A stretch of DNA of 64,000 nt. Source: an uncultured Clostridia bacterium (GTDB lineage Bacteria; Bacillota; Clostridia; Lachnospirales; Bianqueaceae). The DNA lies in the NCBI GenBank assembly GCA_937892735.1, contig CALBGL010000080.1, forward strand, positions 1 through 64,000, read 5' to 3'. The position numbers and the translations under genes were made by a program. A model generated the notes under the pieces. That model had not been told where the DNA came from. It made no database searches and was given only the letters and a program-made list of their open reading frames with translations. Below, in pieces: positions 44,360-53,563 of the stretch (position 1 is its first letter; the number at the start of each line of letters is the position of its first letter).

Positions 44360-46246
44360 ATGTTTGATATAAAAGAGGAGTTGAAGAAACTTCCTCACCA
44401 GCCGGGTGTATATATCATGAAGGATGGCGATACGATTTTATATGTGGGGAAAGCGGTGGATTTGCATAACAGGGTACGGCAGTATTTTCAAAGCAGCCGG
44501 GGGAAATCGCCGAAGATTCTCAAGATGATCAGCCGAATTCAGGAATTTGAGTATATTGTTACATCGACGGAAACAGAAGCGCTGGTTTTAGAAAATAATC
44601 TGATTAAGCTGCACCGTCCCCCTTATAATACAATGCTGAAGGATGATAAACAATATCCGTATATTAAAGCGACGGTACAGGAAGCGTATCCTAGGATTTT
44701 CAGCACGCGGACGATGAAGAGAGACGGCGCCAGATATTTTGGCCCATATACGAATGTGGGGGCCGTACGAGAAACGTTGGAGCTTATGACATCTATTTTT
44801 CAATTGCGGAGCTGTCATAGAAACTTGCCAAAAGATATCGGGAAGGAACGTCCCTGTTTGAATTATCACATCCATCGTTGTATGGGACCCTGTACGGGAA
44901 ACGTATCACAAGAGGAATATGGAGCAGCCCTCCAGAAAGCGGTAGCTTTTTTGGAGGGAAAATATAAAGAGGTACAGCGGGATTTAGAAAAAAACATGAA
45001 AGAAGCCGCTGAAAATATGGATTTTGAAAGAGCCGCTGTCATACGGGATCAGCTGCAGAATATTAAGATGCTGATGGACCGGCAGATTCTGGAAAATGCG
45101 GGATCTGAGGAGGACCGGGACGTCATTGCTTATGCTGTTTCTGAAGGCAGGGCTTTGGTACAGGCGTTTTTTATTCGGAAGGGCAAATTGATCGGCAGAG
45201 AGCATTTCTTCATGCAGACAGGGGCGGAAGAGAATGGCTCGGAGCTGATTCGAGCGTTTATAGGACAGTTTTATTCGGGAACTCCCTATATTCCACGGCA
45301 GATTCTGGTTATGGCAGAGCCAGAAGACAGGGAGGCGCTGGAGAAATGGCTGAGTGAGAAAGCCGACCATAGAGTATATATCCATATGCCGCAGAGAGGG
45401 GAAAAGTGGAATCTGCTAGAACTAGCGAGAAAGAACGCGCAATTGACACTGAATCAGTTCGGAGAGAGAATGCGCCAGGAAGAAAAGCGTACGCAGGGAG
45501 CTATGCAGGATCTGGTTCGTCTTTTGGGGATTGAGGATGAGGAAATGCCGCCTCGCCGAATCGAGGCATATGATATATCCAATACGTATGGTTTTTTATC
45601 GGTTGGTTCCATGGTAGTGTTTGAGAACGGAAGGCCCTTGAAAAATGACTATCGCAAGTTTCGAATTCAGACAGTATATGGGGCGAATGATTATGCCAGT
45701 ATGCAGGAAGTGCTGCGCCGGCGCTTTTCACATGCCTTTCGGGAACTGAAGGAGAGGCAGGAGGCGGGAAAGGATATTGCGCTGGGAAAGTTCACGAATC
45801 TGCCGGATCTGATTCTTATGGATGGAGGAAAGGGGCAGGTGCATGTAGCGGAGGAGGTGCTGCGGGAATTTGAATTGGACATCCCCGTCGCGGGGATGGT
45901 AAAGGATGATCGACACCGAACCAGAGGATTATACTATCAGGATCAGGAAGTGGACCTCGCAGGACATAACGAGGTGTTTCATCTGGTGACTCGGATTCAG
46001 GATGAGGCGCATCGTTTTGCGATCACGTACCATAAAAAGCTGCGGGCAGAAGATCAGATTCAGTCAGTTTTGGAACAAATTCCCGGGATTGGTGCAGCGC
46101 GAAGGAAAGCGTTGATGTCCGCCTTTGGTTCCGTGGAAGCCATCCAGAATCAAGAAGAAGAGGAGTTGGCGCGGGTAGCCGGTATGACAGCGGCAAGCGC
46201 CAGAGCCGTCTATGAATTTTTTCATAAGAATCCGGAGGAAGCTTGA
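44360..46246 (+). CDS. uvrC: Excinuclease ABC subunit C
   Basis: A 628-residue UvrC, which makes both cuts around DNA lesions in nucleotide excision repair. Order: a GIY-YIG nuclease (QPGVYIMKDGDTILYVGKAV), a UVR motif (about 200-235, DLEKNMKEAAENMDFERAAVIRDQL), an RNase H-like nuclease (IEAYDISNTYG, DLILMDGGKGQVHVA) and C-terminal helix-hairpin-helix motifs (IPGIGAARRKALMSAFG). The length is normal. It starts a new transcription unit with its own promoter. mfd, which couples repair to transcription, is at the other end of the window. Confidence 0.98.
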   Translation: MFDIKEELKKLPHQPGVYIMKDGDTILYVGKAVDLHNRVRQYFQSSRGKSPKILKMISRIQEFEYIVTSTETEALVLENNLIKLHRPPYNTMLKDDKQYPYIKATVQEAYPRIFSTRTMKRDGARYFGPYTNVGAVRETLELMTSIFQLRSCHRNLPKDIGKERPCLNYHIHRCMGPCTGNVSQEEYGAALQKAVAFLEGKYKEVQRDLEKNMKEAAENMDFERAAVIRDQLQNIKMLMDRQILENAGSEEDRDVIAYAVSEGRALVQAFFIRKGKLIGREHFFMQTGAEENGSELIRAFIGQFYSGTPYIPRQILVMAEPEDREALEKWLSEKADHRVYIHMPQRGEKWNLLELARKNAQLTLNQFGERMRQEEKRTQGAMQDLVRLLGIEDEEMPPRRIEAYDISNTYGFLSVGSMVVFENGRPLKNDYRKFRIQTVYGANDYASMQEVLRRRFSHAFRELKERQEAGKDIALGKFTNLPDLILMDGGKGQVHVAEEVLREFELDIPVAGMVKDDRHRTRGLYYQDQEVDLAGHNEVFHLVTRIQDEAHRFAITYHKKLRAEDQIQSVLEQIPGIGAARRKALMSAFGSVEAIQNQEEEELARVAGMTAASARAVYEFFHKNPEEA

Positions 46247-46309
46247 TTTTATGGTTTAAATAGTGTAATATTAAGATGGTATAGATGAAAATCCACAGAG
46301 GAGGTTGCA

Positions 46310-47026
46310 ATGGTAAGAACGTTGAATGTGATTTTGCATCTCGTGTGGGATCTACTCTGCAATCGCCGTAAGTCAAAGCAGTATGCGCAGCTGCCTGTTC
46401 CACAGCGTTGGAACGAGAGTCTGCTGATTCTGCAGAAACTGGTGAAGAATTTGATGGCCCATACGGGGGCTCGAGTGATCTATCATGGACTAGAGAATAT
46501 TCCGGAGGATCGGAATGTGTTCTTCATCGCCAATCATCAGAGTTATTTTGATATTCCGATTCTGTTGGATGTGATGGATCGAGGGACTGCTTTTGTGGCG
46601 AAGGAATCCCTGGGTAAGGTTCCTATGCTGCGGCAGTGGATGGAGAACCTGGGATGTCTATTCATTGACCGCGATGATATCAAACAGTCTGTGCGGGTGA
46701 TTCGAATGGCTGCAGAACAGATGCAGCAGGGTCTGAATATGGTGATTTTTCCAGAGGGAACCCGCAGCAGAGGGGGAGCTGTGCACGAGTTTAAGAGAGG
46801 CAGTGTAAAGCCTGCGTTTCTGGCGAAGGTACCGGTTGTGCCGGTTTGTATCGATGGGGCTTATAAGATTTTTGAAGGCAATAAGGGATTGCGAGTGAAG
46901 CCAGCGGAGGTACATGTGTATTTTGGAAAACCAGTGGAAACCGCACAGATGAGCAAGACAGAACAGCGTGAGTTTTCCGGACGTATGAAAGAGCTGATTT
47001 TCCAACAGAAGGATATAATCAAGTAA
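46310..47026 (+). CDS. plsC: 1-acyl-sn-glycerol-3-phosphate acyltransferase
   Basis: A 238-residue PlsC-family protein that would acylate lysophosphatidic acid to phosphatidic acid, the CdsA substrate. The catalytic HX4D is in ANHQSYFDIP, the glycerophosphate-binding motif is FPEGTRSRGG, and VPVVPVCIDGAY follows. A hydrophobic segment lies at the N-terminus. AGAGGAGG precedes the ATG. The next gene follows after 19 bp, so the two are probably co-transcribed. Family members differ in acyl specificity; the exact substrate is not read from sequence. Confidence 0.92.
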   Translation: MVRTLNVILHLVWDLLCNRRKSKQYAQLPVPQRWNESLLILQKLVKNLMAHTGARVIYHGLENIPEDRNVFFIANHQSYFDIPILLDVMDRGTAFVAKESLGKVPMLRQWMENLGCLFIDRDDIKQSVRVIRMAAEQMQQGLNMVIFPEGTRSRGGAVHEFKRGSVKPAFLAKVPVVPVCIDGAYKIFEGNKGLRVKPAEVHVYFGKPVETAQMSKTEQREFSGRMKELIFQQKDIIK

Positions 47027-47045
47027 AAGAGAGGATGAATACAGA

Positions 47046-48401
47046 TTGGATCAATTGCCTTCACAAATAGGGGTACAATTTGTGCTGGTACTGATCTTTG
47101 CTCTGATGGCTGGTACGGAAGCCGCGTTGGGAGCGGTAGATAAGACGGAATTGGAGCAAGAGAAAGAAAAGAGAGGCATGGTTGCTCGGATTGTCGGAAG
47201 ATGGTGGAATCATTATCAGGAGACGCTGCATGCGCTGCGTCTGGGACAGGTGGCAAGTCTATCCTTGGGCGCGTTAATGCTCTCATTTTATGTGGGCCCG
47301 CAGATGTCTCAGGGGATGATAGACAGCAGGATGCTGCCCGGGGCAGCACATTTTCTGAGCCTATTTATTTTGCTGTGCATTCTAGTGCTGGCGTATGGAT
47401 GGATAGGGTGGCTGCTAGTAAGACGCTGGGCTATGCATAAAGAATGGCATTTTTTGAGACTGACGGCGGTCGTTACCAATCTTCTGCAATGGATTTTTCG
47501 TCCATTTTCATTTTTGTTTTCCATGGCGGCGGATGGAATTCTCAGACTCTGTGGGATTCGAGATGTGGAGAAGGCAGAAGACATAACGGAAGATGAAATT
47601 CGGGCGATGGTAGATCGCGGTTCAGAAAATGGCTCTATTGATCAGCAGGAGCGGACGGTTATCAATAATGTGCTGGAACTGGAAAACAAAACCGCAGAAG
47701 AGGCTATGACACATCGTACGGATATGCAGGTGCTCTGGATGGATGATTCTTTGGAAGAGTGGTTGGAGCAGATTGAACAGGCGAGTCATACTCGGCTGCC
47801 GGTATGCGGTAAAGATGTGGATGATGTGGTGGGGACATTGTTTGTGAAGGATTTTTATATCGCATTGCGGCGCGGTATAAGGAAGGTGGAAGAGATTCGT
47901 CCCTATTTGCGCGAGCCCTATTATGTACCGGAATCGGTCAAGATTGATGCTTTGCTTCGGGACATGCAGAAGTCACATCAACATTTCGCGATTGTCATCG
48001 ATGAATATGGCGGCGTGAGCGGAGTCTTGACGATCCACGACTTGCTGGAAAAGCTGGTTGATGAGATTACAGATGGCTGGAATGAGAATGAGAAGACAGA
48101 GCCCAATATTATTCCTGTGGATACGAAGACTTGGAGAATTCAGGGAACAACACCTTTGGAAGATGTGGAGAAGGTATTGGGGATCGAATTGCCAGATGAA
48201 GATTATGATACGCTGGGCGGTATGATTTTTGGCGCATTGGGCGGTATTCCGGATGATGGAGAGAATCTGGGTCCCTACACAGTGGTGGGACTGCAGGTAT
48301 ACATTGAGATTATCCAGGCGCATCGGATCGAGTGGGCTCGAGTACGGAAGATAGATCCGCCGGTAAAGGAGTTGGCAGATAAGGGTCAGGAAGCTTCCTG
48401 A
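47046..48401 (+). CDS. CNNM-domain and CBS-pair membrane protein (HlyC/CorC type)
   Basis: A 451-residue protein: a CNNM/DUF21 transmembrane domain (about residues 1-190), a CBS pair (about 210-335; AMTHRTDMQVLWMDDSLEEW and HFAIVIDEYGGVSGVLTIHDLLE) and a C-terminal CorC/HlyC domain (LPDEDYDTLGGMIFGALGG). Homologues are linked to Mg2+ or Co2+ efflux and tolerance; the old name haemolysin is misleading. The first codon is TTG at 47046 with AGAGAGGA upstream. The terminator of the gene begins before its own stop codon, so the last six codons are part of the hairpin. Confidence 0.92.
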   Translation: MDQLPSQIGVQFVLVLIFALMAGTEAALGAVDKTELEQEKEKRGMVARIVGRWWNHYQETLHALRLGQVASLSLGALMLSFYVGPQMSQGMIDSRMLPGAAHFLSLFILLCILVLAYGWIGWLLVRRWAMHKEWHFLRLTAVVTNLLQWIFRPFSFLFSMAADGILRLCGIRDVEKAEDITEDEIRAMVDRGSENGSIDQQERTVINNVLELENKTAEEAMTHRTDMQVLWMDDSLEEWLEQIEQASHTRLPVCGKDVDDVVGTLFVKDFYIALRRGIRKVEEIRPYLREPYYVPESVKIDALLRDMQKSHQHFAIVIDEYGGVSGVLTIHDLLEKLVDEITDGWNENEKTEPNIIPVDTKTWRIQGTTPLEDVEKVLGIELPDEDYDTLGGMIFGALGGIPDDGENLGPYTVVGLQVYIEIIQAHRIEWARVRKIDPPVKELADKGQEAS

Positions 48402-48410
48402 CCCTTTTTT
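48381..48410 (+). terminator. Terminator overlapping the stop codon of the CNNM gene
   Basis: A perfect 26-bp palindrome (48381-48406) followed by T4, with the gene's TGA at 48399-48401 inside the right arm. A translating ribosome would cover the hairpin, so termination may depend on ribosome release. Confidence 0.9.
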
Positions 48411-48440
48411 CGTGATTTTGGGCGGATGAAGATCCTTTTC

Positions 48441-48469
48441 TTGACAGATAATGAAATATAGGGTAGAAT
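48441..48469 (+). promoter_or_regulatory. Promoter of the GH18 gene
   Basis: TTGACA, 17 bp, TAGAAT (5 of 6), 63 bp before the start codon. It follows directly on the terminator of the CNNM gene. Confidence 0.75.
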
Positions 48470-48532
48470 AAATTTGTTATAACCCATTCAGAGAAAATCG
48501 TCTTATGAGATGAAACAAGCTAGGAGATAGAG

Positions 48533-50434
48533 ATGGATAAGAAGAATGTATGGATTGCCGGTGGAATTATCGCAGTGCTGTTTATCTTTATTCTGATATT
48601 CGGCATCAATGAGATTCGGGGCATCGTAGATATGGTTTTTGTGACGACGGACAATGTTCTTCCGGAAACGGAGAATGCGGAGGATGTGATTGTTCTGTCT
48701 TCCGAAGGGTATACCACAGATAGCGAAGACTTCAAGGTATTCAGTGGAAAGCTTTATGTGTCTTTGGATTATGTGAATGAGCAGTATGCTGGAGATCGAT
48801 TCTTTTTAGATCGGGCTTCGAACATGGTTATCTATACCAATTCTACGCAGATCATGAATTGTGCGATTGGACAGGGCTATGACCTGACGGGTAATGGCAA
48901 TGTAGGGAGCAACGCAACCTTTTTGTTTGTGGAATCCCCTATGTCGGAAGAGAGCCCGGAAGATAGTGCCAGCGTACTGACACCGATTGATGAATTGTCT
49001 GCGGAGGATTCATCGACAGAGGAAGTCGATGAATCGCTGCCAGAGGGGACGGCGTATATCTTAGCGGATCAGGTGACGGATCTTTATGGGGTAGATTTTC
49101 GGTTCTCTCTGGATAACCGGGTGCTGATTCTGCAGGAAGAGATGACTCGTTATGTCACTGTACAGGAGCCGGGGTATACGGTATATTTGAAGGCATATCC
49201 GGAGGAGGGCGCTCCTCTTTTGACAGTCTTTGGTATGAATGATGGATATCAAGTGTATCGGGAACTGGCTGCCGGAGAGACCCTGTATGTATATGGGGAA
49301 GATGGAGATTATTACCGGGTGGCGGATGAGGGCGGCATATTAGGGTATGTCGCGAAAGACGCTGTAGGAGAAGTGCAGTATCAGGAAGTGCCGACGGTCG
49401 TTCTAGACAGCTATGAGATGCCGGAGGAACTGCGATTCGATAGCCGTATCTCGGTGATCTGGGACTATTATTCCACGGGAAATGGGTATTTCGATGATTC
49501 GGTCGTGGAGAGTTATGCAGGGATGGAAGACGCGCTGACTGTTTTAGCGCCGATTTGGCTGCACGTATGGGAAGACGACGAAGGAAATCCCATGATTCAG
49601 AATTCTATCAATCAGGAGTATATTGATTGGGCACATCAGCAGGGGCACAAAGTTTGGGTCACATTGGAAAATGTAGATAACACGTTTGAGGATATCGATG
49701 ATAAGTTATACGAGTTGCTTTCCAATACAGAGACACGGCAAGCGCTGGTGCAACAGATATTGCAGTGGTATCAGGAATATGGGTTTGATGGTTTGAATGT
49801 GGACTTAGAAGATCTAGAAGATCGGGTGGGTCCTTACTATGTGCAGTTTATGCGGGAACTTTCAGCGGCGCTGCGTCCGGCAGGCTGTATGTTGACCGTG
49901 GATCTGGGGGTTCCGTCAGAATGGACCGCATTCTACGACCGGGAGACTATGGGACGAGTCTGTGATTATGTATGTCTGATGGCCTATGACGAGCATTACG
50001 CGGGAGACACGACTGCAGGCAGCGTTGCTTCCTATCCTTGGGTTTTAAGCGGTGTGCAGAATTCTTTGACAGAAGGAATCAGTGCGGATAAGTTAGTGTT
50101 GTGTATGCCGCTCTATACTCGTTTTTGGATCTTAGACAGCAGTGGAGAAGTAGATCGTACCGATACTGTGCCTATGCAGCAGGCTTGGGATACTGTGACG
50201 GAGAACTGGGGCGTGGAGCCGCAGTGGGATGATAGTACGGGACAGTATTATGCTGAGACAGTTTATGATGATGGAAGTCGGGTTCAGGTTTGGCTGGAGG
50301 ATGTGCGTTCCATGCAGAAGCGGATCGACTTGGCAGCAGAACAGAACCTGAGCGGTGTGGCCATGTGGTATAAAGGTTGGGAAACGATAGAGGTTCTGGA
50401 TGCGGTAGCTAGTTATCTTGATGGTGGACAGTAA
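48533..50434 (+). CDS. Membrane-anchored glycoside hydrolase family 18 protein
   Basis: A 633-residue exported protein. One N-terminal membrane segment (about residues 6-28) is followed by a copper amine oxidase-like/stalk region, an SH3-like part (about 220-285) and a C-terminal GH18 barrel (from about 305). The catalytic motif reads FDGLNVDLEDL, with the acid Glu present and Asn in place of the first inner Asp, as in spore cortex-lytic SleL/YaaH-type enzymes. It probably acts on peptidoglycan or another N-acetylglucosamine polymer outside the membrane. It has its own promoter and terminator. It lies 1.4 kb before cwlD, which is also linked to spore cortex, but co-regulation is not shown. 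Confidence 0.88.
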   Translation: MDKKNVWIAGGIIAVLFIFILIFGINEIRGIVDMVFVTTDNVLPETENAEDVIVLSSEGYTTDSEDFKVFSGKLYVSLDYVNEQYAGDRFFLDRASNMVIYTNSTQIMNCAIGQGYDLTGNGNVGSNATFLFVESPMSEESPEDSASVLTPIDELSAEDSSTEEVDESLPEGTAYILADQVTDLYGVDFRFSLDNRVLILQEEMTRYVTVQEPGYTVYLKAYPEEGAPLLTVFGMNDGYQVYRELAAGETLYVYGEDGDYYRVADEGGILGYVAKDAVGEVQYQEVPTVVLDSYEMPEELRFDSRISVIWDYYSTGNGYFDDSVVESYAGMEDALTVLAPIWLHVWEDDEGNPMIQNSINQEYIDWAHQQGHKVWVTLENVDNTFEDIDDKLYELLSNTETRQALVQQILQWYQEYGFDGLNVDLEDLEDRVGPYYVQFMRELSAALRPAGCMLTVDLGVPSEWTAFYDRETMGRVCDYVCLMAYDEHYAGDTTAGSVASYPWVLSGVQNSLTEGISADKLVLCMPLYTRFWILDSSGEVDRTDTVPMQQAWDTVTENWGVEPQWDDSTGQYYAETVYDDGSRVQVWLEDVRSMQKRIDLAAEQNLSGVAMWYKGWETIEVLDAVASYLDGGQ

Positions 50435-50440
50435 TTTTGG

Positions 50441-50465
50441 ACCGGGTCCTGTAGGGCCCGGTTTT
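50441..50465 (+). terminator. Terminator after the GH18 gene
   Basis: A 9-bp GC-rich stem (50441-50449 with 50454-50462, one G-U pair) and 4-nt loop with T4, seven bases behind the stop codon. The hflX frame is open across it, which argues for the later hflX start at 50487. Confidence 0.85.
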
Positions 50466-50486
50466 ATGCATAAGGGGATGAGAGAG

Positions 50487-51782
50487 ATGGAAGAAAAAGA
50501 GAAGGGACTTTATGACACGCGGGAAGTGATGGAGAAGTATATTCTGGTAGCAGTAGAGGAAGAGGGAGGAGAAATGGATGTAGAGCAATCGTTGGATGAA
50601 CTTTCGGATCTCCTCTGGACAGCGGGAGGAGAGGAAGCAGGGCGCGTCGTTCAGAAACGAGAATCTCCGCATCCGAAAACATATTTGGGAAGCGGGAAGA
50701 TTCAGGAAGTGAAAGCGATGATGAAGATCTGCGACGCTAGCGGCGTGATTACAGATGACGAGTTATCCCCCGCGCAGTTGCGTAATCTATCGGAGGCGTT
50801 GGAGACGAAAGTGATAGACCGTACACTTCTCATATTGGATATCTTTTCGCAGCGCGCGTCTACCAAGGAAGGGCAGAAGCAGGTAGAGCTAGCGCAGCTG
50901 AATTACCGGTTGACTCGTTTGGCGGGGCTTGGTACGGAGCTATCGCGGCAGGGCGGATCCGTCGGCGGCGGAAATCATTCGCGAGGCGCGGGGGAAACGA
51001 AGCTGGAATTGGACAGGCGATATATTCGGCAGCGGATTGATGTGTTGAAACGCCAGTTGAAAGAATTGGAGAGTCAACGGGAAGTGGCCAGAAACCGTCG
51101 GACGAAAAACAAGATTCCGGTGATCGCCTTGGTGGGCTATACGAATGCAGGAAAATCGACCTGGTTTAATCGATTGACGGATTCCAGGGTTTTGGAAGAA
51201 GATAAGCTTTTTGCGACCTTAGAGACAACGACACGAAAGGCGACTCTTCCCAGCGGACGCGAGGTACTATTTACAGATACAGTTGGTTTCATTCATAAAC
51301 TGCCCCATCATCTGGTGGATGCCTTTCGGGCTACATTGGAAGAGGTGCGTTACGCAGATATCCTTCTGCATGTGGTAGACGCGTCGGATGAAAAGGCGAG
51401 CATGGAGATGAAGGTGACCATGGATGCTATGGAGGAATTAGGAGCGGGAGATAAACCTGTTCTTCAGCTTATGAATAAACAGGATCAGCTACAGGAGATG
51501 CAGCGTGTGACGATTTTTCCGCAGAAAGGATATCAGCAGCTCAAGGTATCCGCCTTCCGAGAAGAAGACTGGCATCGTGTACTTTCGGCATTGGACCAGA
51601 TTCTCGATGAGCGAGAAGTAGAGTATTTGGTGTGCATTCCTTATACAGAAGGTCGTTTTGTCAGTCTGTTGCGGCAGAATGGAAAAGTACTGGAGGAAGA
51701 GTATCGGGAAGAGGGGACGTATATGCGAGTTCGTACATCGAAACAGTATCAAAACATGGTCAAGGTATATCTCCAGTCCTAA
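50487..51782 (+). CDS. hflX: GTPase HflX
   Basis: A 431-residue ribosome-associated GTPase that rescues or splits stalled 70S ribosomes in studied bacteria. The N-terminal HflX domain has SPHPKTYLGSGKIQEV and RQGGSVGGGNHSRGAGETKLELDRR. The G domain has GYTNAGKSTWFNRL (G1), FTDTVGFIHKLPHHLVDAF (G3) and LMNKQDQ (G4). The open frame extends upstream through the terminator, but AAGGGG stands 9 bases before the ATG at 50487, so that start is preferred. No separate promoter was seen, so expression may come from read-through. Confidence 0.95.
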   Translation: MEEKEKGLYDTREVMEKYILVAVEEEGGEMDVEQSLDELSDLLWTAGGEEAGRVVQKRESPHPKTYLGSGKIQEVKAMMKICDASGVITDDELSPAQLRNLSEALETKVIDRTLLILDIFSQRASTKEGQKQVELAQLNYRLTRLAGLGTELSRQGGSVGGGNHSRGAGETKLELDRRYIRQRIDVLKRQLKELESQREVARNRRTKNKIPVIALVGYTNAGKSTWFNRLTDSRVLEEDKLFATLETTTRKATLPSGREVLFTDTVGFIHKLPHHLVDAFRATLEEVRYADILLHVVDASDEKASMEMKVTMDAMEELGAGDKPVLQLMNKQDQLQEMQRVTIFPQKGYQQLKVSAFREEDWHRVLSALDQILDEREVEYLVCIPYTEGRFVSLLRQNGKVLEEEYREEGTYMRVRTSKQYQNMVKVYLQS

Positions 51783-51816
51783 GGGCATAGACTATCAAAA
51801 AGAGCAGGAGCCGTAT

Positions 51817-52527
51817 ATGCGGAAAAGAGTCGTATGGATTCTGATCATCGCTTTGTTGGGAGGTTGTTTCCTGAGATGGGGAAGTTTTGCCGCGTCACAG
51901 AATGGAATAGCGGCATCACTTCCTATAGCGGGAAAGGTGATTCAGATCGATCCGGGACATGGGGGCGTGGATCCAGGAAAAACGGGGAGCCAGGGAGAAG
52001 ATGAAAAAGCCATCAATCTGTCCATTGCGGCGAAACTGGCGGCATATCTGGAGATGGGTGGCGCGTTGGTCTATATGACCCGTATGGAGGATGAAACGCT
52101 GGGAGAAGGGACGAAGAAAGAAGATATGAGGCAGAGGGCAGAGCAGATCCAGGAATTGAAGCCGGATCTATTTGTCAGCATTCATCAAAACAGCTATACA
52201 GACAGTCAGTTTTGGGGGCCTCAGGTATTTTATCATACCGATTCTCCAAAGAGCGAAGCATTGGCGGCCAAGGTACAGGAACAGCTGAATATTTTTACCG
52301 GCAGCAAACGGCAGTATAAGGAGAACGCGGATTATTTTATTCTGCGGCAGGGGCAGGATCCGGGGATTTTGGTGGAATGCGGATTCTTGACAAATCCGGA
52401 GGAAGAAAAGCGTTTAAATGAAGAGACGTATCAGAAGAAGATTGCCTGGAGCATTTACGCGGGCATGAATGCGTACTTAGAGGAGGAAGAGAATGGAGAC
52501 ACGATGGATGAAGATGGGGAAAGCTGA
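51817..52527 (+). CDS. cwlD: N-acetylmuramoyl-L-alanine amidase, CwlD type
   Basis: A 236-residue Amidase_3 enzyme with an N-terminal signal-anchor (KRVVWILIIALLGGCFL). Zinc ligands and catalytic residues are in IQIDPGHGGVDPG, FVSIHQNSY and ILVECGFLTNPEE. Length and compact form match CwlD, which in spore-formers removes peptides from muramic acid so that muramic lactam can form in the cortex. The ATG at 51817 has AGGAG 6 bases upstream. It overlaps the next gene by 35 bp. Sporulation is suggested but not proved; the gene also occurs in poorly sporulating gut relatives. Confidence 0.9.
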   Translation: MRKRVVWILIIALLGGCFLRWGSFAASQNGIAASLPIAGKVIQIDPGHGGVDPGKTGSQGEDEKAINLSIAAKLAAYLEMGGALVYMTRMEDETLGEGTKKEDMRQRAEQIQELKPDLFVSIHQNSYTDSQFWGPQVFYHTDSPKSEALAAKVQEQLNIFTGSKRQYKENADYFILRQGQDPGILVECGFLTNPEEEKRLNEETYQKKIAWSIYAGMNAYLEEEENGDTMDEDGES

Positions 52528-53563
52528 AGAAGCGGAGGAAGGATATGCGGAAGCGATTCGCCTGCTCTTGGACGGCCAGAATGTGGCCTTTCCCACGGAA
52601 ACCGTGTACGGCTTGGGGGGCTATATCGGGACGGAGGAAGGTCTTTTGGGAATTTTCCGGGCAAAAGGACGGCCTGCGGATAATCCTCTGATTGTTCATG
52701 TATATCCGGGTTATGACATAAGTCAGGTGGCCAGGGAAGTACCCGCTTCGGCGGAATCTCTGATGGCCAGATACTGGCCTGGCCCCATGACGCTGATTTT
52801 GAAGAAAGCAGAGGGACTTTCTCCACGGATCACGGCGGGGCTGGATACCGTGGCAGTACGCATGCCCAGTCATCCGGTGGCATTGGAACTGATGCGTCGT
52901 GGACAGATTGCGATCGCGGCGCCCAGTGCGAATCTGTCTGGACGGCCCAGTCCTACGTCGGCGGCGCATGTTTATGAGGATATGAAAGGCAGGATTCCTT
53001 TGATTCTGGATGGAGGACCTTGTGAGATTGGCCTGGAATCCACGATCATTGATATGACGGTGAATCCCCCCATGGTGCTTCGGCCCGGTGGCTTGACTTT
53101 AGAAGAGATCGCGGAAGTTCTGCCGGATATTCGCATGGATCCAGGACTGGTAATACAAAAAGACGCGGTTCCTAAAGCGCCGGGGATGAAGTATCGGCAT
53201 TATGCGCCAAAAGCGCCCATGTGGATGGCGTTGGGGACGCCGGATGCGCAGGAAACGCAGATTCGGCAGGGACTGCAGGAAGCGAAAGAATTTCGGCGCG
53301 GAGTTCTTACGGTAGACGAGCATTCTAGAGATTATGACGCGGAAGTGGTTTTGAGCTTGGGGTCTCGCAGAGATCCAGAAGGGATGGCAGCCCATTTATT
53401 TGACGCGTTACGGCGGTTTGATGAGGAACAGTGTGAGATTTTGTTTACAGAAACTATTGATCCGGAAGGAATTGGCAACGCATTTATGAACCGATTACGC
53501 AAGGCATGCGGTGGAAAAACACTGAAAGGAGATACCCATGGAGGAACAAGTATATTTAATTAA
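52493..53563 (+). CDS. L-threonylcarbamoyladenylate synthase (Sua5 type)
   Basis: A 356-residue Sua5/TsaC2 protein that makes threonylcarbamoyl-AMP for the t6A modification of tRNAs reading ANN codons. The YrdC domain (residues 20-205) has VAFPTETVYGLGG, FRAKGRPADNPLIVHV and SANLSGRPSPTSA; the C-terminal Sua5 domain follows a linker with APGMKYRHYAPKAPM. The ATG at 52493 has GAGGAGGA before it and lies inside the end of cwlD (35-bp overlap). The next gene overlaps by 26 bp, so these three are tightly packed. Confidence 0.95.
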   Translation: METRWMKMGKAEEAEEGYAEAIRLLLDGQNVAFPTETVYGLGGYIGTEEGLLGIFRAKGRPADNPLIVHVYPGYDISQVAREVPASAESLMARYWPGPMTLILKKAEGLSPRITAGLDTVAVRMPSHPVALELMRRGQIAIAAPSANLSGRPSPTSAAHVYEDMKGRIPLILDGGPCEIGLESTIIDMTVNPPMVLRPGGLTLEEIAEVLPDIRMDPGLVIQKDAVPKAPGMKYRHYAPKAPMWMALGTPDAQETQIRQGLQEAKEFRRGVLTVDEHSRDYDAEVVLSLGSRRDPEGMAAHLFDALRRFDEEQCEILFTETIDPEGIGNAFMNRLRKACGGKTLKGDTHGGTSIFN

